Assembly: GCF_008312935.1 (NCBI RefSeq)
Contig: NZ_VSZO01000015.1
Location: 124,001 to 188,000 of the forward strand
Source of the DNA: Roseiconus lacunae
GTDB lineage: Bacteria > Planctomycetota > Planctomycetia > Pirellulales > Pirellulaceae
DNA length: 64,000 nucleotides
Reading direction: 5' to 3'
In this document: piece by piece, positions 47,401-56,198 of the stretch
Position numbering within the stretch: position 1 is the first letter of the stretch
Layout: each line of letters starts with the position of its first letter
The notes under the pieces: generated by a model
The model's database searches: none
Told to the model about the DNA's origin: nothing
The model's input: the letters and a program-made list of their open reading frames with translations, nothing else
Translations under genes and position numbers: made by a program

Positions 47401-48084
47401 GCCAAAATGGACGAGGAAATCAATCGACTACGCGAGCAACTGCAGCGCACCAGTAACGTCAACATGGAAGCGCTCGCGGAACTCGAAGGTCTGCAAGAAC
47501 GCTACGATCACCTTAGCGGTCAATACGAGGATCTCGCGGCCGCGAAGGATTCGTTGCAGCGTATCATCGGTCGAATCAATGCGGATAGCAGACGGTTGTT
47601 CCTCGACACGCTCGAAGCGATTCGGCAGAACTTCCAGAAGCTCTACCGAAAATCGTTCGGTGGCGGACACGCAGATTTGGTGCTCGAAGAGTCCGATGAT
47701 CCGCTCGAAGCCGGCGTGGAGATCGTCGCGACGCCGCCCGGCAAGCCGAGTTTCAGCAACTCATTGCTGTCCGGTGGCGAGAAGGCGCTGACGGCAGTCG
47801 CGCTGTTGATGTCGATCTTTCAGTATCGCCCAAGTCCGTTCTGTGTGTTGGACGAAGTCGATGCGCCGTTTGACGAGGCCAACATCGGCCGATTTGTCAT
47901 GGTGCTCAATGAGTTCCTCGATCACAGCAAATTTGTCATCGTCACACACAGTAAGAAAACGATGACAGCCGCGACCACCTTGTATGGTGTCACGATGCAA
48001 GAATCCGGAGTCAGTAAACGGGTGTCGATCCGATTCGAAGATGTCAGTGAGGACGGCGAGATTAGCGAAGGTGAGGCCGCTTAA
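44488..48084 (+). CDS. smc: chromosome segregation protein SMC
   Basis: The full-length 1198-residue SMC has all family parts. The N-terminal ATPase half has LAGFKSFADRT and the Walker A GPNGSGKSN (30-38). A long coiled coil follows, then a hinge near residues 490-640 (EGVAGGVRAVLQHV, then ATLVNVDVDKAPMIDAAL), a second coiled coil, and the C-terminal half with the signature LSGGEKALTAVALL (1094-1107) and Walker B FCVLDEVDAP (1118-1127). SMC with ScpA and ScpB forms condensin, which compacts and segregates the chromosome. scpA and scpB are not adjacent. The gene stands alone and is preceded by a 454-bp gap. Confidence 0.97.
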   Translation: MLKALELAGFKSFADRTRFDFPDGITVVVGPNGSGKSNIVDAMKWVLGSQSPKGLRGKEMSDVIFKGSQTRPPAGAAEATIVFDNSQGNLPIDAPEVHVTRRVYRSGESEFLINGESVRLKDVRDLIRGTGIGIDAYSLIEQGKVDRMLQANAKDRRAIFEEAAGISRFKAKKLEAERRLARVQTNLTRLSDIVEEVGTRLRSVRSQAAKAERYRQATERLKELRTVIAWNDWANLNEELEACETELAESNKRLRELESEREEINAKRQAADLELQTIADQARELEQQRHELLAQAATLTGRKDADDGSVGEVRMSIADALRRSRTLQRQARKADEDLEQAVADHARGATELKEIRVRNEELEAKRNQVQAETDEILQRREAISKQHLDAIRRVSEMEVRIQRSETQLSESDRQLQSLQKRLDDSQQLLAKAESESKAAQERLDDLEGQIKASDAELQVQKTKTEQHRDVLDKRSGETATLRTRLEGVRQRYLVLEDLVKRHEGVAGGVRAVLQHVADPDHPLADSVLGMVATLVNVDVDKAPMIDAALRERSQFIVTRDGQLSDAIVSGDIEIDSRVGIIRMDHLPEPPRENRIQLDGFQGVIGRADRVIESEGEGAKLIGHLLSSTWLVEDLETATRVRRLCGPDQQIVTRHGEVLMGDGSMIVGPAGATAALVSRRSEMNAAAEEIEQFTFEISENDEAIRELAALVDECSNTLGRMEISHRNLETEKAAAEADLRHAIERNQARQSAHDQLTSDFQSTEMERDRAKQEAAELSESIKESRQVIERLESDAAEVEEMLSETQQALQSASSAVMTASVELARAEQRQEALAAQIESQRREQEERQASVENASVTAQSGYARQAELKQRIEETVTQLADLKRQTDQQQIELHSLAEKAQQLRQSNRAIAEAGEAVIKSAAETNERVHAVTSRRDAAKMKRGTLSERIAEDYQIDLENDEPPEELAEIENRAKMDEEINRLREQLQRTSNVNMEALAELEGLQERYDHLSGQYEDLAAAKDSLQRIIGRINADSRRLFLDTLEAIRQNFQKLYRKSFGGGHADLVLEESDDPLEAGVEIVATPPGKPSFSNSLLSGGEKALTAVALLMSIFQYRPSPFCVLDEVDAPFDEANIGRFVMVLNEFLDHSKFVIVTHSKKTMTAATTLYGVTMQESGVSKRVSIRFEDVSEDGEISEGEAA

Positions 48085-48197
48085 AGCGAAATCGTCGCAT
48101 TTTAGTGACCAAGTTCGAAACCGAAACGCGACATGACACCCCAGGACTCTCTCGCGCCTGATCAGCCGATTCGCGTCTACCGTGGTTCTCACTTGCC

Positions 48198-48226
48198 GAT
48201 CAGACGATTGGCCTAAGCCACGGTTC
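48198..48226. repeat. REP-like motif after smc
   Basis: cagacgattggcctaagcca followed by cggttcc is a diverged copy of the dispersed motif. A head in the opposite orientation precedes it (about 48148-48186), so the pair could fold. The 48085-48337 gap has no gene. Confidence 0.55.
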
Positions 48227-48337
48227 CTATACGGTGAACGTGGACGACGCCAATTGGGCTGAACCAATTTCCGGGCATTGACCACGGTTTTAGCGTCCGG
48301 GATGTCTTAAGACTCGTCTTGACAGCGCTGCCGAGCG

Positions 48338-48568
48338 TCAGGACGTGACCGGCGGTTGGCTGACTTTGGAGAGCATCGTGTCGACGCGGTCGAGTAACCG
48401 TTGTGCGTCGTCAACTTTGCCAGCCGAATCGTCGGTTGCCATGGCAACGAATCTCGCGTTACAGTGCGGACAGCAGACTTCGCGTCCCAGCAGAGACCCA
48501 CGGATCTGAATTCGCCGCCCGCAGGTTGGGCACGATCGCGTGAATCGAATCAGACTGTTAGATTGCAT
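48338..48568 (-). CDS. small zinc-ribbon protein
   Basis: The 76-residue product has two CxxC pairs, SCPTCGR at residues 12-18 and CCPHCNAR near 32-39, in the layout of MJ0042-type zinc ribbons. A short helical C-terminal half follows (DAQRLLDRVDTMLSKV). It has no signal peptide, so it probably acts in the cytoplasm; such proteins are usually DNA-, RNA- or protein-binding, and the partner is unknown. It lies between smc and tmk on the opposite strand. Confidence 0.75.
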   Translation of the reverse strand: MQSNSLIRFTRSCPTCGRRIQIRGSLLGREVCCPHCNARFVAMATDDSAGKVDDAQRLLDRVDTMLSKVSQPPVTS

Positions 48569-48782
48569 CAGCCACTCCTATTTTAGTATCCGTCGCAAAG
48601 AAGGCTGTTAGGGCAAAAATCTATCCCTACAATTGCCCTTTATCAAGCTTAAAATTACCAAATCGCAAATCGGTGGCTATACGCATGCCCAGGCAGGCTG
48701 CTTTAGACCCCGTGTTTTGCGGGGTCGATCCGACCTCCCCGTCGTTCAGAAAGTTGTAGGAATTTTCCTGCAAGTCCGCTTT

Positions 48783-49427
48783 ATGTCCAGTCACAGACCG
48801 CTTTTTATCACCGTTGACGGCATCGATGGCGTCGGCAAGTCTACGCAAATCGCCTCTCTGAGCGGACTATTAACCGACCGAGGGCATCGCTGTTTGTTAA
48901 CCCGAGATCCGGGGACTTCTGAGATTGGACAGCGATTGCGGGCATTGTTATTGGAAAGTGACCTCACGATGCACCGACGTACCGAGGCCATGCTATTCAT
49001 GGCCAGTCGCTGTGAGATGGTTGAATCCACCATCCGTCCGGCCCTTCGCGATGGGGTGTCTGTGATCTCTGATCGATTTCTACTCGCCAATGTGGTTTAT
49101 CAGAGCATCGGCGACGGGGGAGCAGAGATGGTCGATCCAGAATTGCTTTGGAAATTAGGGCGATTGGCCAACGGTGGTATTCAGCCCGATTTAACTCTCT
49201 TGCTGGACATGCCCGCGGCCGCGGCACTTGCACGCATTAAAGGCCCACGTGATCGAATGGAATCGCGCGGTGAAGGCTACCTGGAGCGAGTCCGTCAGGC
49301 ATTTTTAGAGCAGTTGCCTCAGTCCAGTGACGCGACCGTTGTTATTAATGCTGACCAACCGGTCGAATCGGTCACTGCGGAAATTGAATCGGCGATCGCT
49401 GATTACGCCGCATGTCAAAGCGGGTAG
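48783..49427 (+). CDS. tmk: thymidylate kinase
   Basis: The 214-residue product has the P-loop VDGIDGVGKSTQI (about 10-22), the RDPGTSEIGQRLR segment (family usually EPGGT), SDRFLLANVVYQ matching the DR(Y/F) motif, and DLTLLLDMP before the lid. It phosphorylates dTMP to dTDP. The ATG at 48783 starts the protein just before the first strand, as expected. No good ribosome site is visible, and an upstream in-frame ATG at 48633 would add 50 residues unlike the family. In many bacteria tmk lies near holB, but no such gene is adjacent here. Confidence 0.92.
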   Translation: MSSHRPLFITVDGIDGVGKSTQIASLSGLLTDRGHRCLLTRDPGTSEIGQRLRALLLESDLTMHRRTEAMLFMASRCEMVESTIRPALRDGVSVISDRFLLANVVYQSIGDGGAEMVDPELLWKLGRLANGGIQPDLTLLLDMPAAAALARIKGPRDRMESRGEGYLERVRQAFLEQLPQSSDATVVINADQPVESVTAEIESAIADYAACQSG

Positions 49428-49492
49428 CGTAGTCCAAAGAATTCGCCCGAGGGAATCATCCTTCGACGCCCCACGGATCATCGGCGCGGTCA

Positions 49493-51589
49493 CTACGGCC
49501 GATCGACTAAGACCTTTCCCTGCACACGCTGCTCGCCATAAACCGCGACGGGGCGAAATCGTAGTGGGCCGCCACCAAGCTTATTCGCTTCGATGGTAAG
49601 CTCCGCACTCGTTTGGTCAGTCGAGGCCACGACGGATCCGAAGTGTTCGATTTCAATGCGATCGGCACCTTCGCATTCGACTTTCATTTTGATTGGCGTC
49701 GCGAGTGATCCATCGTTGGCTAGTCCGTCGACGTTTTTGCGTGTTTGAACGATCGTTGCCTTCGGGGTGGCAAGTGGTCCCGGGGTCTCGATTTCTGCCG
49801 CAAACGAAATCCTCGGTTCGGTCCGCTCCACGCCGGTGATTGTCGCACGAATATCAAAGACGCCCGACGCATCGGCAGGCCAATTGATGTCGATGTTTTG
49901 AGCGGCCGGGATGGTACGAATTGGTTTTCCGTTGATCGATAGCTCAACCGTCGCTGCCGGACTTTTCGGCACGTCCAAATTTAAGGGACGTCGACTGATC
50001 CGAAGCTTACCCTTTTCGCCTTCAAGGTATTCGATGTCAACGATTTCGGCGGGCGCTTTTGCGAACGGTTGTGCGAGCGGGTCGCCGACGATCAGCAATT
50101 GGTACGGTGAGAGTACAGATTGATAGAACGCTTCGATCGCCGAAAGTCCGCGGGCGTAGTAGGCGTACATCATCGGCGACGGAAATTTGAAAGGCAAAGA
50201 ATACGGTTCGGCGACGGTGCCACTGCTCATCGCGGCACCGGCAGTGAGAAAGTCGGTCAGTTTCGTTTGTGAGGCGTTGTCGAACGCGGCACCGTAACTG
50301 GTTAGATTTTCGGCGATCGCCCCGGGCACCAAATTCAGCGGCGTGCGATTGAACGGGACGGTTGCCGCACCGACCATGCTACCGGCGATTTTTCCGGGAC
50401 GCTCCGGGATGACGGTGCGAAAAATCTCAGTTTCGAAACCGTGTTCTTGTAGGTAAACGGATGCGTCAGCGATTCCGCTAAAACGTGTCTTCGCGCGAAC
50501 GCCAGAGTTGGCCCCGAAGGTGAAGCGTGCTTTCGGAAACGTTCGATCGGATTGACTGGCTCGCTCGAGGATTCGCACCGCATCACTGGTCGTCGAACCA
50601 CGTTGGTGGATCACGGCTAACATGCACGACATCATGTAGGGCGTGCCACCCTGTTGAATGCTGACGCGCCGACCGGTGGTCGCCCAACCAACGGCGCCCG
50701 AGAATCCGATCGGGCCCTGCCATGCAATCGGGCTGTCGTCCATCAACGGTAACGCCTTTTGAAGCTCCGGATCATCAAGGTGTTTGTCGAGTTCGGGCGT
50801 GTCCTTGAGATAGCTCGATGACCACCAGCCAACTTTGATCGCTGCTTTGATCATTTCGACGGCTTTGTCGTCTTCGTCAGACAACGAAAACGCTTTGGCC
50901 GCGTTGAGTGCAAGTGCCGGCATCTCGGGATGCTTTTGCTGAAGTTCTTCCCAGACCTTTGCCGACTCGGCAGGCTTTTGTTCTTGATCGAGCTTGCTGG
51001 CGGCTTCGAACATCTCTTTCAGCTCACCAGAGAAAGGATTGCGAAAGTGGCGATCAAATTTACCCCGTGCGTATAGATTTGACCCGAAGCTTAAATAGCC
51101 TGGGTTGTCGGTGAGAACAAAGCGATAGAAGTAGGTCAGCCCATTGAGAGATGCGGTGGGACGCTGGTATTTTTTTTCGGTACCTTCGGGGAGCTGATCG
51201 GCATGGGCTTTGATTTTGACCGCGTGAGGAAAGTCTGCCGAGTATGCGATCACGCGAGCGAGCGGGGAGAGCTTTCGAGCATCAAGTTGGGCAAGCACCG
51301 GTTTGAGGATTTTGTCGCGAAATGTCTCCAGTTCGATCGCCGTGTCGGTAGGCACATCATCGAGGACAATAACGTTTTGAAGCGGAATCTGTCGCAGGTC
51401 GACGTAATGATTGGCGATCGTTCTTGAAATTGTCGAGTCGCCGTTGACGACCACGATCACGTTTTCGCTGCTCAGGCCTCCCCGCGCCGGCGGGACCATC
51501 AAAGCAGCGATCACAAGGCTGAACAGAAGCGGAATGCCGCTTTGCTTTAGAAAACGGCTCAGGTTCAATGGCATGATGCGAGAGGGCAT
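49493..51589 (-). CDS. TIGR03790-like secreted protein with TPR-like insertion
   Basis: The 698-residue product has a signal peptide (IPLLFSLVIAALMVPPARG). The TIGR03790 opening VIVVVNGDSTISRTIANHYV and DLRQIPLQNVIVL follows, and later GAVGWATTGRR, VQLYLQEH-type strands and ARGLSAIEAFYQSVLSPYQLLIVGDPLAQPFA near the end of the family domain. About 80 helical residues (roughly 200-285) look like a TPR-type insertion. A C-terminal beta domain of about 170 residues follows. The function of TIGR03790 proteins is unknown. It is longer than the family members I recall (about 350-450 residues). Confidence 0.82.
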   Translation of the reverse strand: MPSRIMPLNLSRFLKQSGIPLLFSLVIAALMVPPARGGLSSENVIVVVNGDSTISRTIANHYVDLRQIPLQNVIVLDDVPTDTAIELETFRDKILKPVLAQLDARKLSPLARVIAYSADFPHAVKIKAHADQLPEGTEKKYQRPTASLNGLTYFYRFVLTDNPGYLSFGSNLYARGKFDRHFRNPFSGELKEMFEAASKLDQEQKPAESAKVWEELQQKHPEMPALALNAAKAFSLSDEDDKAVEMIKAAIKVGWWSSSYLKDTPELDKHLDDPELQKALPLMDDSPIAWQGPIGFSGAVGWATTGRRVSIQQGGTPYMMSCMLAVIHQRGSTTSDAVRILERASQSDRTFPKARFTFGANSGVRAKTRFSGIADASVYLQEHGFETEIFRTVIPERPGKIAGSMVGAATVPFNRTPLNLVPGAIAENLTSYGAAFDNASQTKLTDFLTAGAAMSSGTVAEPYSLPFKFPSPMMYAYYARGLSAIEAFYQSVLSPYQLLIVGDPLAQPFAKAPAEIVDIEYLEGEKGKLRISRRPLNLDVPKSPAATVELSINGKPIRTIPAAQNIDINWPADASGVFDIRATITGVERTEPRISFAAEIETPGPLATPKATIVQTRKNVDGLANDGSLATPIKMKVECEGADRIEIEHFGSVVASTDQTSAELTIEANKLGGGPLRFRPVAVYGEQRVQGKVLVDRP

Positions 51590-51709
51590 GGTGAGGGGCG
51601 TTTCGGAAAAAACTCCAATTCGACAGACGTTGGAGTATTCTAGCAGTTATGTATCCCCGCGCTCGGGCCGCTCAGTCCTGGGCGTCTTCTCTTCTGGATA
51701 GTTGGTGCG

Positions 51710-52375
51710 ATGACGAATGTAGTATTGCGGATTGCCGGGGTGGCGGCGGCTTGCCTCATCGGATTAGTGGCCGAACGGGCGTCGGCGGACGTGATTTTGT
51801 CGGTCAACAGTGGCTCGATGCAAGCCGGCGGGGCACTCTCCTTGGACGTCGTTGTTTCAGACACTTCGCCAACGGAAGGGATAGCGGAGATGGCGCTCGT
51901 TCTAGAGATCACACCACTGACCGACGTCGGGGATTCTTCGTTGAACTTTGTGAATCCACAATCAGAGGCCTACTTGGAAGAAGCCGACTACGTGTTTTTT
52001 GACAACAGTGACGTCGTATTAAATCCCGGCGACCCTGTCGCGACTGTTGGTCCGTTTGGTCAGGTCGTTGAATTCTTTGATTTGACATTCGACTTTAACA
52101 ATGAGTTAGCATCTCCAGGGAAAGTCTTGGCAACGATTCAGTTGGAACACCTGCTCGGCGGTGAATCGATTGCGAATGTGATCGGCGATGAATTTGAAAT
52201 TGCAGTGAACACGGACTTCACCGAGTTCTTTAACGCCGCCGGCGATCCTGTCTTTGTCGATCTTGCCGGTACGACTTCGGGAATGGTGACGATCACCGCA
52301 ATCCCCGAGCCAAGCACGTTAGGGCTATTGGCAATTGCCACCACGGGGTTTGTCTTACGTCGAAGACGTCATTGA
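51710..52375 (+). CDS. PEP-CTERM protein
   Basis: The 221-residue protein has a signal peptide (LRIAGVAAACLIGLVAERASA). The beta-rich body with DVVVSDTSPTEGIAEMALVLEI resembles cohesin-like folds, and an exosortase tail follows, IPEPSTLGLLAIATTGFVL then RRRRH. It is remote from the other PEP-CTERM genes and transcribed alone. It is a presumed substrate of the exosortase at 6083 and thus likely exported and anchored in the envelope or released to the matrix. The body does not obviously match the other PEP-CTERM proteins here. Confidence 0.88.
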   Translation: MTNVVLRIAGVAAACLIGLVAERASADVILSVNSGSMQAGGALSLDVVVSDTSPTEGIAEMALVLEITPLTDVGDSSLNFVNPQSEAYLEEADYVFFDNSDVVLNPGDPVATVGPFGQVVEFFDLTFDFNNELASPGKVLATIQLEHLLGGESIANVIGDEFEIAVNTDFTEFFNAAGDPVFVDLAGTTSGMVTITAIPEPSTLGLLAIATTGFVLRRRRH

Positions 52376-52442
52376 AGCTTTTTCGAATCGAGCTTCACGT
52401 CGCGGAACGCGGCGGCAGCCGGTAGGTCCCTGACTACGCGAA

Positions 52443-52555
52443 AACCGTGGCTAACGCCATTGGGCTGATCCTGTCATTCCCAGTCGATTGCAATGATCAG
52501 CCGTACGCTTTTCGCCGCATCGATGTTGAGCCAGTAACCGTGGCAAACGTCATAC
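52443..52555. repeat. two REP-like copies
   Basis: Reversed heads lie at 52443-52469 (accgtggctaacgccattgg) and 52529-52555 (accgtggcaaacgtcatacg), with gatcagccgtac between them. They fill most of the 230-bp gap between the PEP-CTERM gene and the phosphatase gene. Confidence 0.75.
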
Positions 52556-52605
52556 GGTTCATCGTCACTTCATCCGTCGACGAAGCACTCGATTAATTTT
52601 GGCGG

Positions 52606-53274
52606 CTATGCGAACTGTTCGTTGAGGCGTCCTTGGCGATCAGCTTGCCAAATCTTTTGAGTGTTCATTTCCATTGCCGTCAACCATCCGCCGCCGTAGC
52701 AATAGGTATCCAGGCAGATCAGATGTCCGGCGTGAAGGATTTCGCCGTCGCGATTGGCGGTGTGACCCACGACCGCAGTTTTTCCACTGATGTGTTTTGA
52801 CGGGATCCCGTTAGTCAACGAGTACCATCGCAACATCTCGATCTCTTGTTCTTCGAACGTGGCCTCGGGATCGTACGCGGCGTGGGTAAAGAAAAACTCG
52901 CCGTGGGCGTAAAAGTCGCCGAGGGAATCGAGGAACTCTTTGTGCGGTTCGGGAAGGAAATCCAAGTCGCCGTCAAATCCATAGCTTTCAAGCGTTTCGA
53001 CGCCGCCGTGCCGTAGCCATGCGTGATGTGCGCCACCGTGATTGAGAACCTCCAGCATCATTTCTTCGTGATTGCCGAGGATGCCGACCAATTGGGTGTG
53101 ATTGGCCAGTTCGATCAACACATCGATGACTCCGCGCGAATCGGGGCCACGGTCGATGTAGTCACCGAGCGTCACAACGGTGTCGCTGGGTTGAGGATTG
53201 ATCGCCTCGATCAGCCGTTCCAGTGCCAATCGGCAGCCGTGGATATCGCCGATCGCAATGAGCCGTTCACTCAC
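52606..53274 (-). CDS. metallophosphatase of the PrpA/ApaH type
   Basis: The 222-residue product contains the three core motifs of calcineurin-type phosphatases, GDIHG (9-13), GDYIDRGPDSRG (37-48) and GNHE (67-70), and later FFTHAAYDP and VVGHTANRDG with metal-ligand histidines. The size fits bacterial PPP-type serine/threonine or diadenosine-tetraphosphate phosphatases. It is cytoplasmic and transcribed alone. The substrate cannot be decided from sequence; protein phosphatase activity is the commonest annotation for this subfamily. Confidence 0.9.
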   Translation of the reverse strand: MSERLIAIGDIHGCRLALERLIEAINPQPSDTVVTLGDYIDRGPDSRGVIDVLIELANHTQLVGILGNHEEMMLEVLNHGGAHHAWLRHGGVETLESYGFDGDLDFLPEPHKEFLDSLGDFYAHGEFFFTHAAYDPEATFEEQEIEMLRWYSLTNGIPSKHISGKTAVVGHTANRDGEILHAGHLICLDTYCYGGGWLTAMEMNTQKIWQADRQGRLNEQFA

Positions 53275-53668
53275 AGATTTAACCTAGCCAACAGGGTGGG
53301 GAGCTTGATGTCTGTTCGGGCTGTCTGAAGCGAAGTCTCGAAAGCATGCACAGCCGCTGTGTACAATTGGAACAATTCCCGCGTTTTGGGGATAGGCGGG
53401 TGAACGGCCGGAATTCGGGCCCACTGTCGACCCAACGATTCCCCCCAAGGGGATGGTTGGTCGGTGGCACGCGATCCGGCGTAAGGTCGTTTCTCAGTTG
53501 AGTTTCGGTGGCTTTTACGCTAACAGCGACCTCATGCGAATGGTCGTCTCCGTTTACCCGTTAAGCTAGAATAGTTACCGTTGACGATGTACGCGTCGAA
53601 AAACGCCGCCACGATCGCCGACGTGTCATGCGAGTCGCCTAAGAAGGACATCAGAGGTCGGAACAACA
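53275..53668. other. divergent intergenic region, nothing recognised
   Basis: It lies between the divergent phosphatase and von Willebrand A genes. No repeat, gene or convincing promoter is visible; a tagaat near 53567 lacks a matching -35 box. Confidence 0.4.
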
Positions 53669-55828
53669 ATGAGTTTTTCGCAATCGGATTCGACCGATCT
53701 GGACTCGCCCGAACAAAAGACACTTGATTCTGCCGCGTCCCGGCCACGTTCGGTTAACGATTCTCGGTCACTTGCCGGTCATCAGGGGCCGTCTGACGCT
53801 GCCGACGGTGACGTCGACGCGTGGAGCGAAGAAGAGCTGGAAGAGGAGGCGGTTTTACAGACCGATGAATCGGCAGCGTTGTTCGGTAGCATGGCCGTCC
53901 ACATTCTGATCATTGTCGCATTAGCGATCATGCCGACCCAGCTCTTTGAGGAAGAAGAAGCGGTCGTCATCGTGTCGCCTCCGGTCGAATCGGAAACCGA
54001 ACCGATCATCGAGGAAGTCGTCTATAGCGAGATTCCAGAACTTGCGCCGGGAGCAAACAGCACTGCCGAAGCAGAGATGGCGGAGGCCTCGGCGGAAATG
54101 TTCGCTGAAATGGCCGAGATTCCGAGCCCGGTGGAGCTGGAAAAATCTGATCTCGGCGACATCGAGGTTAACCGGATCTTTTCCCAGCCGATGGCTCCGA
54201 TGGACCGTTTGGTGGATCGCAAAGGAAACGTCGGTGAGGGAACCACAGGAGCTTCGGGGGCTGTCGACCGTTTGACCTACGAAATTCTACAGTCGATGGA
54301 AGAACGCCCCACACTGGTGGTTTGGCTGTTTGACCAAAGCGGTTCACTTCATCGCCAGCGCAAAGAGATTCGTGATCGATTTGACCGGATCTATGATGAG
54401 CTGGGGATTCTGGGGGATTCTGAAAGCAGCGCAGACGACGAAATTGCCTCCAAAAAGCCTCGCGGAATGAATCATGACGCTCAGTTGCTCAACTCCGTGA
54501 TTGGATTCGGCGAAAAAATCACGCTCTACACCGAGACTCCGACCGAGGATATCGCTGAGATCAAATCGATTGTCGATCAGATCGAAACCGACACGTCCGG
54601 CGTTGAACGTGTCTTTACAGCTGTTAAGAGTGCGGCCGATGAGTACAAGTCGTTGCGAGTCAGTCGTGGAGGAAATGGTCCGCAACGCAATGTACTGTTG
54701 ATCGTTGTGACCGACGAGAAAGGGGACGACGACATGCACGTCGAGGACGCGATCGGAGTCTGTCGTAAGTACGGCATGCCAGTGCACGTGATCGGAGTTC
54801 CGGCACCGTTTGGGCGAGCCGAAACGTTGGTCAAATATGTCGATCCTGACCCCGAATACGATCAAACGCCACGTTGGGCGTCGGTCGACCAAGGTCCCGA
54901 ATCGTTCATGCCCGAGCGGGTTCAGTTGCCATTCACCGCTGATTTTAGTCAAGAGCCAACGATCGATAGCGGTTTCGGTCCCTATGCCCTGACACGACTG
55001 AGTTACGAAACCGGCGGAATCTATTTCAACGTTCACCCCAATCGCAATGTCGCCCGCAAAGTCCGTCGTCGCGAAGTCGCCGCCTACGCTTCGGAAATGG
55101 AGTACTTCTTCGATCCAGTCGCGATGTCGAGGTATCGCCCCGATTATCTTTCGCCTCGCGATTACATGACGAAGGTCCAGTCCAGCCCGCTTCGTAAATC
55201 ACTGGTCGCTGCGGCTCAAATGAAACCCACCACCGGGATCACGAAACCACGATTGGAGTTTCTCGGCGTCGATCAAGCGCGGTTGTCGACGTTGTTAACG
55301 CAAGCACAGCAGCAAGCCGCGCGGTTGGAGCAGCCGCTGGTCCAGATGGCGTTCACGCTTCAGCCCGGCATGGAGTTCCGCGATCAAGAAGATAGCCCGC
55401 GCTGGAAAGCGGGCTACGACCTCGCAATGGGCCGAGTACTCGCGCAAAAGGTTCGCACCGAGACCTACAACGCAATGCTGGCGAAGGCGAAGTTAGGCAT
55501 GGCCTTCAAAGAAGAGAAAAACAACACGTGGTTACTCGAACCGAGCGACGAAGTGTCTGTCGGGAGTAAGTGGAAACGAGAAGCCGAAACCGCTCGAATG
55601 TTGCTCGAGTCCGTCGTCAGTGATCACCCGGGGACACCGTGGGCACTACTGGCATCGAAAGAATTGGAAGTGCCGATCGGTTGGAAGTGGACTGAGAAGT
55701 TTACGGACCTCTCGCCCCCGCCGCAACGACGCCCAGGGAACAACAACAACAATCCACGCCCGCCGCGCGACGACGAAAAACGAATGCTCGAAAAGAAGGC
55801 TCCCCAGCGGCCGATTCCAAAACTGTAG
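53669..55828 (+). CDS. membrane-anchored von Willebrand factor A domain protein
   Basis: The 719-residue product has an acidic, disordered N-terminus, one membrane helix near residues 74-92 (MAVHILIIVALAIM), an acidic Glu/Ala-rich linker, and a vWA domain. The metal-ion-dependent adhesion site is DQSGS (222-226), and later TDEKGDDD gives a further acidic site. The C-terminal 300 residues are helical and end in an Asn/Pro/Arg-rich tail. The vWA domain probably lies outside the cytoplasm and binds a protein ligand through a divalent metal. agagg precedes the ATG by about 12 bases. Function unknown. Confidence 0.85.
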   Translation: MSFSQSDSTDLDSPEQKTLDSAASRPRSVNDSRSLAGHQGPSDAADGDVDAWSEEELEEEAVLQTDESAALFGSMAVHILIIVALAIMPTQLFEEEEAVVIVSPPVESETEPIIEEVVYSEIPELAPGANSTAEAEMAEASAEMFAEMAEIPSPVELEKSDLGDIEVNRIFSQPMAPMDRLVDRKGNVGEGTTGASGAVDRLTYEILQSMEERPTLVVWLFDQSGSLHRQRKEIRDRFDRIYDELGILGDSESSADDEIASKKPRGMNHDAQLLNSVIGFGEKITLYTETPTEDIAEIKSIVDQIETDTSGVERVFTAVKSAADEYKSLRVSRGGNGPQRNVLLIVVTDEKGDDDMHVEDAIGVCRKYGMPVHVIGVPAPFGRAETLVKYVDPDPEYDQTPRWASVDQGPESFMPERVQLPFTADFSQEPTIDSGFGPYALTRLSYETGGIYFNVHPNRNVARKVRRREVAAYASEMEYFFDPVAMSRYRPDYLSPRDYMTKVQSSPLRKSLVAAAQMKPTTGITKPRLEFLGVDQARLSTLLTQAQQQAARLEQPLVQMAFTLQPGMEFRDQEDSPRWKAGYDLAMGRVLAQKVRTETYNAMLAKAKLGMAFKEEKNNTWLLEPSDEVSVGSKWKREAETARMLLESVVSDHPGTPWALLASKELEVPIGWKWTEKFTDLSPPPQRRPGNNNNNPRPPRDDEKRMLEKKAPQRPIPKL

Positions 55829-56198
55829 CCAGGCTTGGTGAGATGTTCCTCCCAACGCCATCCTTGTGCTTTGTTTCAGTTTAGTCCTTGCAACAGCAGA
55901 ATGGCATTTGCCGCGGCTTCGGAGCAATGACCGGTGCGAACGCCCGTCGGATGAAGACTCGCACCCATACTTCCAAGTGGGACAACGCCGGAAAAGCGGT
56001 TTTCGATCGCTGGCGGCATGTGGATTGGCCGCGGAAACGCCGGTTTGATATCGTGTCGTCGCACCGTGTGGGTGAAGAGCACCGTGTGGGGAAAGAGCCG
56101 GTGGCGATTTCTTCGGAACGGTCTTTCGCAGTACCTTCTCGATTTGGTACTGCGTGAACGAGTTGCCAATCCTTCAACTCGTTTTCGGGGATCCTCCG
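55829..56198. other. intergenic region with a diverged REP-like copy
   Basis: From 55900 to about 55985 a diverged REP-like element ends in gaacgcccgtcggatgaaga. Its continuation (actcgcacccatacttccaa) resembles the sequence that follows the nested copy near 57590-57623, so the family extends beyond the palindrome. No gene is supported. Confidence 0.6.
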
